DNA of 64,000 nt from a virus, in IMG/VR virus record IMGVR_UViG_3300042397_001782, positions 1-64,000 of that record. One strand, 5' to 3'. This document shows positions 34,162 to 42,336 of the stretch, one piece after another. Position numbers and translations under genes: made by a program. The stretch's first letter is position 1; each line of letters opens with the position of its first letter. Under the pieces are notes generated by a model. The model was not told the DNA's origin. It was given only the letters and a program-made list of their open reading frames with translations, and made no database searches.

Positions 34162-36081
34162 TTATTGCTTAATAATTTTTGATACTAATACTCCTTTATT
34201 ATTTAGGAGTAATTTTGCTGTATAAACTCCTGCTGATAAGTTTCCTAAATCTGCTCTATAAGTGAATTGCCCTTTAGCAACAAGTTCGTCTAACACTTTA
34301 ATACGCAAACTTCCCAACATATCATATACCGCCAATGTGGCATTTGTGCTTTCTTCTACATTAAAAACAATATCTATAATTCCAGTTGTAGGATTTGGAT
34401 AAACTTCCATAGTGTTAGCATCTATAATTCTACCAATATTAGTGGGAGACATTTTTCTAACTTGTATAATATTATGACTAGGAGTTATAGATAAATCTTT
34501 TGAGGTAAAGTTTCCTGCAAATTTATTAGAGGTGAATAGAGGACTCACACCCCAATCTGCTTGTGGTTTCAAAGCTATAAATTGGAAAGTGATTATTTCA
34601 TCTCCATTTTTTAAAGCATTGTTATTAGTGGTAGGATCATAGCCTCCCCAAGATATTTCTCCTTCATTAGGGTTCACATAAGTAATCCATTTTTGAGCAT
34701 TTGCACTTGAATAGATTCCTTTGAAAGATAATAAGCTACTATCATATTTCAATCCAAATTGCAAAGCTAATACACTAACACTATCTGACTTTAAACTTAC
34801 AGGAATGCTAACCATATTTCCTTCGTTAACATTTAACTTAGGAATAGTTAATTCAATATTATTTGTTGGGAAGTCATATTCCACTCTAGTGTCAATAACT
34901 CTATGAGTTTGTGGGTCTAAGTCTTGCGGACCATTTATAAGGATTTCCATTGGAGTTGTTCTAGCCATATTGTATCCCGTAGAGTTGGCATCTCCAGGAA
35001 CCACTACATAATATGTAACCGAGTCAGGTTGTCCTGGTAATATATCAAAGTAAAAATTAGTTACACCTGAAATAGTTGATGTATAGTTTGTTGTAGGCGT
35101 TCCTGTAATTGTAGCATATTCTGCTGCTGTAAAGAATTTAATATCTTTTACATTATTAGACCAACTTGTTATTCTTCCTGCCACTCTTCCAAATACTCCA
35201 AAAGCATCCGCCACTGTAATATTAGAGTTTCCATTTACATCCGCTGTATAGAAATCAAAATCTTTCGGAGTACCAACTCCTAACACCCATTGGTTAATCA
35301 ATTGAGCGTCTGTTGTAGATACTACATTACCTACACCCATTGTATCTCCTTTAACAGCCAATCTAACATCCCAGAATGTTGTATCTAATATTTCTGAGAA
35401 TGAGAATTTACCTGATGTATTAGTTTTATAAGAGTTTACTTGAGTCCAAGATGACCCTGCTTTAGGCTTCTTTTCTAAAGATAAAGTTAAATTTTTAGCT
35501 CCAGTTCCATTCACATTTGCGAATGTACCTTTGAAGCTAAGTTTCGGTCTTTTGAATTCTCCATTATAACTGTATAGTCCTAAAGTTGTGTCCATCCCTG
35601 CTTGTGTAGAAGCATATTGTGGAAAGGTAGATACTCCTGAAAATTTCAAAGAGTCTATAAAAGTTAAATTATTAAAAATAGATGGAGCAGCATGTGTAAG
35701 AGTAAGTTCAAAAGTCTCTCCATTAGCAAGGGAATAAGCACTACTATTACCTGTATAAATTAATGTTATAGTTGAAAATCCATTTATAGAATCCGTTACA
35801 TATTGTAAATCAAGATTGGTTGTACTTCCCACTAAGCTAACCACTGAGTTTTTAAAAGCAACTTTGTCATAAAAAACTCTGAATTGCACACCTGTTACTT
35901 TTGTAGTGGTGGTATTTTTTAATGTAACTCTTGCTTTTGTAAATCCTTGTGTAGTTGTTCCTACATTATAAGCGGTGTCAATTAATGCCCATATTCCGCT
36001 GGAAGGTGCTGCTGGACCTGTCTGTCCATAAATGTTCATACAAGCTAACAAGCTTATAATCAATAATTTAAGTGTTTTCAT
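34162..36081 (-). CDS. Exported cohesin/dockerin-like protein with type IX secretion sorting domain
   Basis: A 639-residue protein with signal peptide MKTLKLLIISLLACMNIYGQ. Residues about 25-165 and 400-540 are cohesin-like (VRVTLKNT-type strands in the first; VSIPVSLKSDSVSVLALQFG, LKYDSSLLSF in the second). Residues about 180-260 are a beta-sandwich (FANVNGTGAKNLTL). Residues about 278-300 are a dockerin-like loop (ADVNGNSNITVADAFGVFGR). The C-terminal 80 residues (MEVYPNPTTGIIDIVF, YDMLGSLRI, LSAGVYTAKLLLN) are a type A sorting domain of the type IX secretion system, recognised by the host machinery that carries proteins across the outer membrane and anchors them. It leads the exported cluster and has its own -7 box. 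A surface adhesin or scaffold is the likely role. Confidence 0.85.
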   Translation of the reverse strand: MKTLKLLIISLLACMNIYGQTGPAAPSSGIWALIDTAYNVGTTTQGFTKARVTLKNTTTTKVTGVQFRVFYDKVAFKNSVVSLVGSTTNLDLQYVTDSINGFSTITLIYTGNSSAYSLANGETFELTLTHAAPSIFNNLTFIDSLKFSGVSTFPQYASTQAGMDTTLGLYSYNGEFKRPKLSFKGTFANVNGTGAKNLTLSLEKKPKAGSSWTQVNSYKTNTSGKFSFSEILDTTFWDVRLAVKGDTMGVGNVVSTTDAQLINQWVLGVGTPKDFDFYTADVNGNSNITVADAFGVFGRVAGRITSWSNNVKDIKFFTAAEYATITGTPTTNYTSTISGVTNFYFDILPGQPDSVTYYVVVPGDANSTGYNMARTTPMEILINGPQDLDPQTHRVIDTRVEYDFPTNNIELTIPKLNVNEGNMVSIPVSLKSDSVSVLALQFGLKYDSSLLSFKGIYSSANAQKWITYVNPNEGEISWGGYDPTTNNNALKNGDEIITFQFIALKPQADWGVSPLFTSNKFAGNFTSKDLSITPSHNIIQVRKMSPTNIGRIIDANTMEVYPNPTTGIIDIVFNVEESTNATLAVYDMLGSLRIKVLDELVAKGQFTYRADLGNLSAGVYTAKLLLNNKGVLVSKIIKQ

Positions 36082-36107
36082 TTTATAGATTTGTAATTTA
36101 GTAACTA

Positions 36108-36115
36108 CAAAAATA
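36108..36115 (-). promoter_or_regulatory. -7 box (TATTTTTG) before the exported cluster
   Basis: TATTTTTG on the - strand lies 26 bases before the ATG of the T9SS-sorted protein and would start the transcript for the whole exported cluster. No clear -33 TTG. Confidence 0.5.
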
Positions 36116-36146
36116 TAAAAAAATTTTAATTTTATTTGAGATTATT

Positions 36147-36395
36147 TTAATCAAATAGTTCTTCTGTGTTAATATTATGTTTAGATAAAATATATTGTAT
36201 TTTTTCAAAAACAATCTCTAAAGCACCATATTTATCAATATCTTCTTTACTATCAAGTTCAAACTCTAATTTTTTTTTAGTGTTATATATTAATTCAAAC
36301 AAAGCAGATGCCATAGCAGAACTTGCAACAGCTTGTTTAAAATCCCTATAATCATCAGGATCACTTAAATCGTAATCTATTCTTGCTTTTGCCAT
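36147..36395 (-). CDS. Small conserved phage protein
   Basis: An 82-residue soluble protein (RIDYDLSDPDDYRDFKQAVA, ALFELIYNTKKKLEFELDSK, VFEKIQYILSKHNIN). The YDLSDPDDxxxFK pattern recurs in small phage proteins near replication and nucleotide genes. Function unknown. It lies 6 bases after the 189-residue gene. Confidence 0.75.
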   Translation of the reverse strand: MAKARIDYDLSDPDDYRDFKQAVASSAMASALFELIYNTKKKLEFELDSKEDIDKYGALEIVFEKIQYILSKHNINTEELFD

Positions 36396-36401
36396 AATTT
36401 T

Positions 36402-36971
36402 TTATTTAATATTAGTATATAAAATTGTACTACTGTCTTTATTCACTTTGCATTTATAAAATATATCTTGGTGGGTTATGAATTGGTTAGTATTAAAGGG
36501 CCTTGTAATAATATGTGCCCCATTAGGTGTAGGTATCTCTGCTATAATATTTTTACCTCCAGGTTCACAATCATTAATTGCCTTTTGAATTTTAATAATA
36601 TCATTATCAGATACATCTTTAAAATCTATATCTATTATCCAATGCTCAAAATTAGATTTTAAGTTGTCGATAGATTCCTCAATTAATAAAGAGTAGTTTA
36701 ATTCTTGCTTCTCTAATTTTTTAGACAAGGTTTCTATTATTTTATATCCTAGTTTTTCTTTAGAATAAGAGCCTAGTTTAATATATACACTAGCATCTAA
36801 ATAATCCGCAATACGTTTCATTTCATCGTAATTAGCCATTAAATTTTGCAAACTATCTACCATGTAATGCTTAATTACTTTATTATTAGAGTTTTGTATG
36901 ACAAGTATTTCATAAAAACTACTATTTTGAAATACTAATAAAGGAATTATTTTTTTTAAATTGTCTTTCAT
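36402..36971 (-). CDS. Unknown protein with primase-polymerase-like motif
   Basis: A 189-residue protein. Residues about 115-170 read HWIIDIDFKDVSD, then NIIAEIPTPNGAHIITRPFN. A D-x-D strand followed by a conserved His strand and an Arg-Pro-Phe is reminiscent of the small archaeo-eukaryotic primase (AEP) active site, but the third motif is not obvious and the protein is short. I have seen this family in other phages without an assigned function. Soluble; packed between small genes. Confidence 0.45.
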   Translation of the reverse strand: MKDNLKKIIPLLVFQNSSFYEILVIQNSNNKVIKHYMVDSLQNLMANYDEMKRIADYLDASVYIKLGSYSKEKLGYKIIETLSKKLEKQELNYSLLIEESIDNLKSNFEHWIIDIDFKDVSDNDIIKIQKAINDCEPGGKNIIAEIPTPNGAHIITRPFNTNQFITHQDIFYKCKVNKDSSTILYTNIK

Positions 36972-36972
36972 G

Positions 36973-37284
36973 TTAAATAAGAGTTAAAATGTATGAAGAT
37001 ATTTTATATCCTGTAAAGGCACCTAATGCTGAAGGATAGGGGAATACCACTAATTTGCCTAAATCTGTAACGTATTTTGGCCTATTAATAATTTTGCTTA
37101 AAAATGTATAATAAACTATATAAGACCCCAAGACAGCAATATCAGATTTAGTAGAGACAAATACTATTATTATAGACCCTAGAAAGCCCCAAATAAAGTT
37201 ATCTCTGACTCCTTCCCATATTTCCTGTCTTGTAGCGTCTTTGTATTCTTTTACAATCCTATTTAGTGATTGTTTTTTTCTCAT
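36973..37284 (-). CDS. Small membrane protein
   Basis: A 103-residue protein with two to three hydrophobic segments (FIWGFLGSIIIVFVS, VLGSYIVYYTFLSKI and the C-terminal YKISSYILTLI). The start at 37284 (MRKKQSLNRIVKEY) gives a 26-base overlap with the preceding gene; an upstream ATG would overlap it by 71. It could be a holin-type or early membrane protein. The tandem arrangement with a single-span coiled-coil protein resembles a lysis pair, which is inference only. Confidence 0.6.
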   Translation of the reverse strand: MRKKQSLNRIVKEYKDATRQEIWEGVRDNFIWGFLGSIIIVFVSTKSDIAVLGSYIVYYTFLSKIINRPKYVTDLGKLVVFPYPSALGAFTGYKISSYILTLI

Positions 37285-37504
37285 TTTTAGGAGTTTTTGG
37301 TTTAACCACTGGTTTTGTTTTAACCTCATCTAAAGCGGTCTGAAGTTTATCCAAATCTTTTAAGGTGTCTTCAAAAAATGTAACTGATTCTAGTAGATAT
37401 TCTTTGTATTCTTTGTTAATCCTTTTATATTCTTTTTGTAGAATGTAAATTGTCACCATCCCTAGTATGTTAGCGGCCAATAATATGTATTCAAGTGTGG
37501 TCAT
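37259..37504 (-). CDS. Small membrane-anchored coiled-coil protein
   Basis: An 81-residue protein with one N-terminal membrane helix (YILLAANILGMVTIYIL), a charged coiled coil (KEYKRINKEYKEYLLE, KDLDKLQTALDEVK) and a Lys/Pro tail. The topology resembles inner-membrane spanins (Rz-type), but no partner lipoprotein is visible. Confidence 0.6.
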   Translation of the reverse strand: MTTLEYILLAANILGMVTIYILQKEYKRINKEYKEYLLESVTFFEDTLKDLDKLQTALDEVKTKPVVKPKTPKNEKKTITK

Positions 37505-37526
37505 AATAAATAATTTTAATTTTATG

Positions 37527-37534
37527 CAAATATA
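37527..37534 (-). promoter_or_regulatory. -7 box (TATATTTG) with a TTG 16 bp upstream
   Basis: On the - strand TATATTTG lies 22 bases before the 81-residue membrane protein. A TTG (complement of 37551-37553) precedes it by 16 bp, slightly short of the usual 19. Confidence 0.5.
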
Positions 37535-37594
37535 CTGGTTTTTTAATAAACAATGGTGATTAATTTTTTTAGCTTTGAAATTTTATTTAGTTTA

Positions 37595-38038
37595 TTAAAA
37601 TCCTGTGCTGCCAAATCCCCCATCTCCTCTTTCAGTTGTAGGTAATTCATCCACTTCTTCAAATTCTATTTTAGGGTAAGGCATGATTATCAATTGCCCT
37701 ATTCTTTCTCCCACCTCATACATTGATTTTGCTTTTTCGTTTCCATTAGGCATTTTCATAGTAGGCTTGAACTTGAATTTTATTTCTCCAACGTATTGCG
37801 AATCTATAACTCCTACGGAATTTGTCAATGATTGTGTCACCTTGCAAATACTACTTCTTGGGAATATAAGCCCAACGTGCCCTTCTGGGATTTTTATAGC
37901 TAAGTCTGTTCCATACTCGTAATTTCCGAACTCATCAATAGTTAAGCTTGTAGCGGTTAAATCCATTCCTGCGTCTCCTGGCTTTCCGTAAGCTGGTATC
38001 ACCGCAAGTTCACTCAATTTTTTTATTTTTACTATCAT
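37595..38038 (-). CDS. dut: dUTP diphosphatase
   Basis: A 147-residue trimer-type dUTPase that hydrolyses dUTP to dUMP, keeping uracil out of phage DNA and feeding dTTP synthesis. All five family motifs are visible in order: DAGMDL, PRSS, GVIDSQYVGEI, ERIGQLIIMP and the C-terminal RGDGGFGSTG that closes the active site. Length is normal. It lies in the replication block, 5 bases after the primase gene. Confidence 0.97.
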   Translation of the reverse strand: MIVKIKKLSELAVIPAYGKPGDAGMDLTATSLTIDEFGNYEYGTDLAIKIPEGHVGLIFPRSSICKVTQSLTNSVGVIDSQYVGEIKFKFKPTMKMPNGNEKAKSMYEVGERIGQLIIMPYPKIEFEEVDELPTTERGDGGFGSTGF

Positions 38039-38043
38039 TTTTA

Positions 38044-39048
38044 TTAATTTTTATTTGTTAAAATAACCTTGTCTCTTGAAAATTTTTCTTTTATAACTTC
38101 CTTTAAAGAATCTACTCCTAAATCTTTGATAACATCAGAAGGATCTGTTTGTGCCCAATAAGAAGGGTTGTTGATATATTTCAATCTATTATCAATCTCT
38201 AGGGTTAATAGTCTTGAAAATCTCTTGCCCGCTTCGTCATTGTTGAGGTATACGAAAACATGGTCAAACTTGCTGAATAGTTCTTCAATTATAGGAAGTA
38301 GTATTTTGTAGCTATTTTCACTTGGAAGATTAAATGCATCATATCCTAAAGAATCTAAGCACATAGTGTCCTTTAAAGAAGAAGTGATAAAGCATACATT
38401 TGTTTTGTATTCAAGTTGTGGGTAGCCCTCTAGCACTGCTTTAATTGTTCTCCACTTTTGCATAGGAATACCTAGTGGATTATATACTTTAAAAAGCTGA
38501 TTATTTTGGTAGTATCCGAATATAGGATTATATTCACTACTAGAATAGTTTAGTACTCCGTTTCGTAAAACAAACTTTACAGGGCATACATCATATTTTT
38601 TTAATGTAGCTTCTGTAATACCAAATTTTTTCCAGTAATCAATATCTTCCTTTGCAAAGAAGTTTTTCTTTATTACAGAATAATTTATCTTCTCGGCTAC
38701 TTGTTGAGTGTATTTATCTTTATTTACAGAAGAAGAAAGGGGTGTTACTGCCACCCCTTTGTTTTCTCCTGAAAAACCTCCCTTCACTCTATCCGTGTAC
38801 TTTAAATCATAATTTATTTTTGTAATAGCTTCTTTATTTGTTAAGTTATACTTTTGCGATACAAAAGAAATACAGTCAGAATGTGTAGGATGATGTGCCC
38901 AATCTATAAATAAAATCTTATCATTGATAACTTTAAAATAGCATTTAGGGCTTTTATCATGCCTTAGCGGATTACTATAAGTACCCTTACTTTCCCAACT
39001 TCCAAAGTAATTTCTCCATATATCGCTCTGTTGATCTAAAGTGAACAT
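38044..39048 (-). CDS. DNA primase, TOPRIM type
   Basis: A 334-residue DnaG-like primase that lays RNA primers for the lagging strand. The N-terminus (SNPLRHDKSPKCYFKVINDK, LFIDWAHHPTHSDCISFVSQ) is in the position of the zinc-binding or CHC2-like domain, here with few cysteines. The centre has the primase core, and VFVYLNNDEAGKRF near residue 265 is the TOPRIM DxD-like loop, with Asn in place of the first Asp. It is shorter than bacterial DnaG and lacks the C-terminal helicase-binding domain. Neighbours (dUTPase, SSB, helicase) agree with the call. Confidence 0.85.
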   Translation of the reverse strand: MFTLDQQSDIWRNYFGSWESKGTYSNPLRHDKSPKCYFKVINDKILFIDWAHHPTHSDCISFVSQKYNLTNKEAITKINYDLKYTDRVKGGFSGENKGVAVTPLSSSVNKDKYTQQVAEKINYSVIKKNFFAKEDIDYWKKFGITEATLKKYDVCPVKFVLRNGVLNYSSSEYNPIFGYYQNNQLFKVYNPLGIPMQKWRTIKAVLEGYPQLEYKTNVCFITSSLKDTMCLDSLGYDAFNLPSENSYKILLPIIEELFSKFDHVFVYLNNDEAGKRFSRLLTLEIDNRLKYINNPSYWAQTDPSDVIKDLGVDSLKEVIKEKFSRDKVILTNKN

Positions 39049-39057
39049 AATTATTGA

Positions 39058-39906
39058 TTAAAAAGGAAGTGCATCATCAAATGCCATATTATTTGACGAG
39101 GAAGCCATTGTTTCTTCAGTGCCTTCTGCCATCAATTCATTTGGGTCAAATTCTTGGAAGTTAGATGTGATTGGGGCAATATTCTTTTTAAATGCAGAAT
39201 ACTCTCCTTTTAGAGCATTGATAATTTTATCAAAGCTTTTAATCCCAGGATAGTCTTTTATGAAAGCTTTGGTATAAATATCCATATCATAATATGTCTT
39301 GCCATTACTTTCACTTGAACGAATACCTACATAAACTTTGATTCCTCTTCCTTCTTCAAATAACGGATTTATGTCAGAATAATCTTGCTTAAACAATTTC
39401 TCTAATGGAAGAAAAATACTTGGAACATCTCCATCTTTCAGAGTGTATTTTGACAACTCAGTTTCCCAGTTTTTCAAGGTTATGAAAAAGTCCACTAAAG
39501 CATCTTCTCCCACCATTGCTTTTCTTTGGTTGTCTCCATAATACCACACTTTGTTTTTATTCATAACAGCAGGGTCTTCATTATAAGAAGTAAGCCCTTG
39601 TCCATTAATGTATTTTTGCTTTCCACTTCTTGAAATATCGGGTCTAGCTTCAAGCCAAAATGTAACCTTTGTTTTTGTGTTTTCAGCTTCAGGAAGAGTT
39701 CCCCAAATATCAATCTTTAATATTCTCACTTGCTTACCATCTATATCTTTTGTAGATAGATATTCAGGGTCTTTTTCCAAATCTTTTCCTAAGAATGAGG
39801 CTAGGGCAGCTTTGTTAGGGTTAATCATACTAGGAATAAAAGTAGATACTCCGTAGAATAGTTTTCTGGTTCCTGAACCAGATGACGTTTTGACATTGTT
39901 GTTCAT
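39058..39906 (-). CDS. Single-stranded DNA-binding protein
   Basis: A 282-residue protein between the primase and the Sak4-like ATPase genes. The middle (ILKIDIWGTLPEAENTKTKV, TFWLEARPDISRSG) looks like an OB-type core, and the extreme C-terminus AFDDALPF is an acidic-aromatic tip like that of bacterial SSB, which binds partner proteins. A Ser/Asn/Glu-rich linker precedes the tip. Function inferred from tip and context. Confidence 0.75.
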   Translation of the reverse strand: MNNNVKTSSGSGTRKLFYGVSTFIPSMINPNKAALASFLGKDLEKDPEYLSTKDIDGKQVRILKIDIWGTLPEAENTKTKVTFWLEARPDISRSGKQKYINGQGLTSYNEDPAVMNKNKVWYYGDNQRKAMVGEDALVDFFITLKNWETELSKYTLKDGDVPSIFLPLEKLFKQDYSDINPLFEEGRGIKVYVGIRSSESNGKTYYDMDIYTKAFIKDYPGIKSFDKIINALKGEYSAFKKNIAPITSNFQEFDPNELMAEGTEETMASSSNNMAFDDALPF

Positions 39907-39948
39907 GTTTAAAAAAATTAAAAATTAAAAAATATTGTTTGTGTGTTA

Positions 39949-40680
39949 TTAAATAAAAATCTTGTCCCAATGAGTCTCTAGCTTATCATCATTTATAAGT
40001 TCTGAGATTTCAAACTCCTTGTTTCTAAGGTGCTTACATCTTGTGCCCCCTACAATTTCTTCAGAGTGGATAAATGAAAGCATATTTACATTTGGTTTTT
40101 CTGTATTTCTATACATATACCCAATTGCATCTACTCTTAGAGCAAGTAAATCTTTCAACTTACCTTCAAGATTCAGCTCTTTAATTGTTTGTCCTGAAGT
40201 AGAAATACTTTTATCCGAAACGTGTCCTACAATAATCAACGTATCACAGAATCTTGTAAAGAATTCCATAATTTTGAATAAGGCTTCTCGTTTATAGACT
40301 TGACCTTTTCCATACTCTAGTCTATCAATATCAAAGTCAGCAGCTTCTGATTTACCTGTATCTTTGTTATAGGTTCTCACTGCTAATTGATTCAATAGTT
40401 TCTCTTTCAAAGAAGTCACCGTATCAAGGGTAATAAACTTGTAATGAGGGGTTTCTTTGTGGAAAAGTTTAGCTAATTCATCAAACTGTTGCAGGGAATC
40501 TATGTTAATCCTCATGGATTCATAGAAATCTGCTCCGTGCTCGAAGTTAATAATCAGGTTATCCTCCAACTCACTGAGTGCGTGGGTTTTCCCTGTCTTT
40601 TTCTGGCTAAAAATAACCATAGTTCTTGGATTGACTACTGAAGGGGCAATCTTCCCTGTTGGCAATGTTAAATTACTCAT
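39949..40680 (-). CDS. RecA-like ATPase (Sak4-type recombinase)
   Basis: A 243-residue single-domain RecA-like NTPase. Walker A is QKKTGKTHAL at about residue 30, Walker B FITLDTVTSL at about 80, and FCDTLIIVGHVSDK lies further on. Sak4-type proteins anneal single strands together with the phage SSB in recombination and repair. Its gene overlaps that of the DnaB-like helicase (ATG within the stop region) and lies next to the SSB gene, which fits this role. Confidence 0.8.
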   Translation of the reverse strand: MSNLTLPTGKIAPSVVNPRTMVIFSQKKTGKTHALSELEDNLIINFEHGADFYESMRINIDSLQQFDELAKLFHKETPHYKFITLDTVTSLKEKLLNQLAVRTYNKDTGKSEAADFDIDRLEYGKGQVYKREALFKIMEFFTRFCDTLIIVGHVSDKSISTSGQTIKELNLEGKLKDLLALRVDAIGYMYRNTEKPNVNMLSFIHSEEIVGGTRCKHLRNKEFEISELINDDKLETHWDKIFI

Positions 40681-41797
40681 CTTTTAAAATTTTTTGTTTA
40701 TAGGTTAATAATTGGTTTAAATTTTGGGTGTCATCATTTTTTGGCATACTGAAAAAACTAAAGCCTTTAGGGTTGAAAAACAAAGGTTCTGCAACTCCTG
40801 TTCTACCGAATCGGTTTTTACAAATATGAATAGTTCTAAAGCATTCTTCAAAGCCATCTACTCTATCAGAAGCTAAAATCGGATACTTATAGTAATTTGT
40901 CATTTTGTGCTTATAAGGAGAAAATAATCCTAAGATAACTTGGTAAGATCTTGCTACCTTTATATTATCTCCTAATTTCTGAGGCTCAGGCTCAAGCTTA
41001 CCTGCTTTATAGTGGTTTAGGTCCCCTGCTGCCATTTGTTGCTGTTGTACACAACATACATGCCATTTCCAATGCTTTGTAACTTGCTTTCTCATATAAG
41101 TATTCACAAGTCTATCTATACATCCTGACAAATCAAGCGACATTCCTAATTCATTTTTTTCTAATTCCAAAATGTTTACGTTATCTATAACTACTGCCAC
41201 TATTTCATTAGGGTCGTTTTGAGTGTAATGACTGTAAATATTAATCACTTTCCCCCCACCCAATTGTTTTTCTTTATAATGGTGCTCACCAATTTCTTTT
41301 GAATACTCTTGACAAGTTTTATAAATACCTGTAGCATGGCCAGTTTGATCGTCAAATTTGGTGAAAGATTTTACAGTGTCGAAATACCTTTGAACAGGAT
41401 CTGATTTTATCATAGCAATTACTTCTTCCGAAATAGGCTCTATCCTGCTTAATAATTCATCTTGTGTACAATGTTTATTGAAATATTTAGAGATGGCATA
41501 TTGTAGTACACTAATATCAAATTCTTCCTCAGACTCTTCTAATCCAAACCATATACATTTATATTTAAAAGACTTAAACGCAGGGTCATCTAAAATATAA
41601 TCAGCAACACTAAATAAATATAAGTACTTGGCCAAAGAAGTTTTACCTACAGAGGTTTCAGCAGTAACACACACAAGTGCCCCTGGAAATATACCACTAA
41701 AGGATTTTCTTGTTCCGTTGAATGGCATAGGAATACTATTAATATGTCCTAGTATTAATGAATCCCTGCTCTCTTCTATTACTTTTAAAATATCCAT
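40673..41797 (-). CDS. DnaB-like replicative helicase
   Basis: A 374-residue RecA-fold helicase resembling the C-terminal motor of DnaB without the N-terminal domain. Walker A is CVTAETSVGKTSLA, the catalytic Glu lies in WFGLEESEEEF, Walker B in VAVVIDNVN, the sensor in CCVQQQQ, and the arginine finger region in HICKNRFGRTG. It unwinds DNA at the phage fork. It is one base short of overlapping the 164-residue gene, a possible loader. Confidence 0.85.
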   Translation of the reverse strand: MDILKVIEESRDSLILGHINSIPMPFNGTRKSFSGIFPGALVCVTAETSVGKTSLAKYLYLFSVADYILDDPAFKSFKYKCIWFGLEESEEEFDISVLQYAISKYFNKHCTQDELLSRIEPISEEVIAMIKSDPVQRYFDTVKSFTKFDDQTGHATGIYKTCQEYSKEIGEHHYKEKQLGGGKVINIYSHYTQNDPNEIVAVVIDNVNILELEKNELGMSLDLSGCIDRLVNTYMRKQVTKHWKWHVCCVQQQQMAAGDLNHYKAGKLEPEPQKLGDNIKVARSYQVILGLFSPYKHKMTNYYKYPILASDRVDGFEECFRTIHICKNRFGRTGVAEPLFFNPKGFSFFSMPKNDDTQNLNQLLTYKQKILKDE

Positions 41798-42291
41798 TAA
41801 AATACGAGTTTATCTTGGTCACTAAATATTCCTTCTTTCATTTCATTAATAGTATCTAACAATAAGCTGCCTCCCTCTTTCTCAATAAAATATTGAGCAT
41901 CCAATGTATAACGAATATCGTCAGCATTTTGATGGTAATAGTTAACAGCGTCTAGAATTTCTTCACTAGAAACTTTATACTTTTTCATAAATGATTCTAA
42001 CTTAGTTATAACTTTATTTTTAGGACTAAATGCTTTTTTATTTATTCCTTGTAAATTTTGTTTACTAAATAATATCATATATTCATCTAAGAATTGTTCA
42101 GAAACAAGAGGTTGATATTTTTCTCCATTAAGAATAGCTTGACCAAACTCTGTTATTTCAAAATCTAAAGGATTATTAGTATTTATTTTTGTAAGATGTA
42201 TATTTCTAATAAACCCTTTCTTTATTAAGTATTGGATAATGTTTAATTGGGGAAGATTAATAGCTAATTTTCCCATTTCTTCGTAACTCAT
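41797..42291 (-). CDS. Putative helicase loader or replisome protein
   Basis: A 164-residue protein with a winged-helix-like N-terminus (MSYEEMGKLAINLPQLNIIQ, FEITEFGQAIL) and a helical C-terminal part (DAVNYYHQNADDIRYTLDAQ, YFIEKEGGS). Its stop overlaps the DnaB-like helicase start by one base. A DNA-binding N-terminus plus a small helical domain in this position is the layout of phage helicase loaders, but no family is certain. Confidence 0.5.
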   Translation of the reverse strand: MSYEEMGKLAINLPQLNIIQYLIKKGFIRNIHLTKINTNNPLDFEITEFGQAILNGEKYQPLVSEQFLDEYMILFSKQNLQGINKKAFSPKNKVITKLESFMKKYKVSSEEILDAVNYYHQNADDIRYTLDAQYFIEKEGGSLLLDTINEMKEGIFSDQDKLVF

Positions 42292-42317
42292 ATTCCCTTT
42301 GTTTTAAAAAACTTCTG

Positions 42318-42325
42318 CAAAATTA
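42318..42325 (-). promoter_or_regulatory. -7 box (TAATTTTG) before the putative loader
   Basis: TAATTTTG on the - strand lies 26 bases before the ATG at 42291, in the gap following the HNH gene. Only the -7 half is visible. Confidence 0.5.
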
Positions 42326-42336
42326 ATATATTTTTT

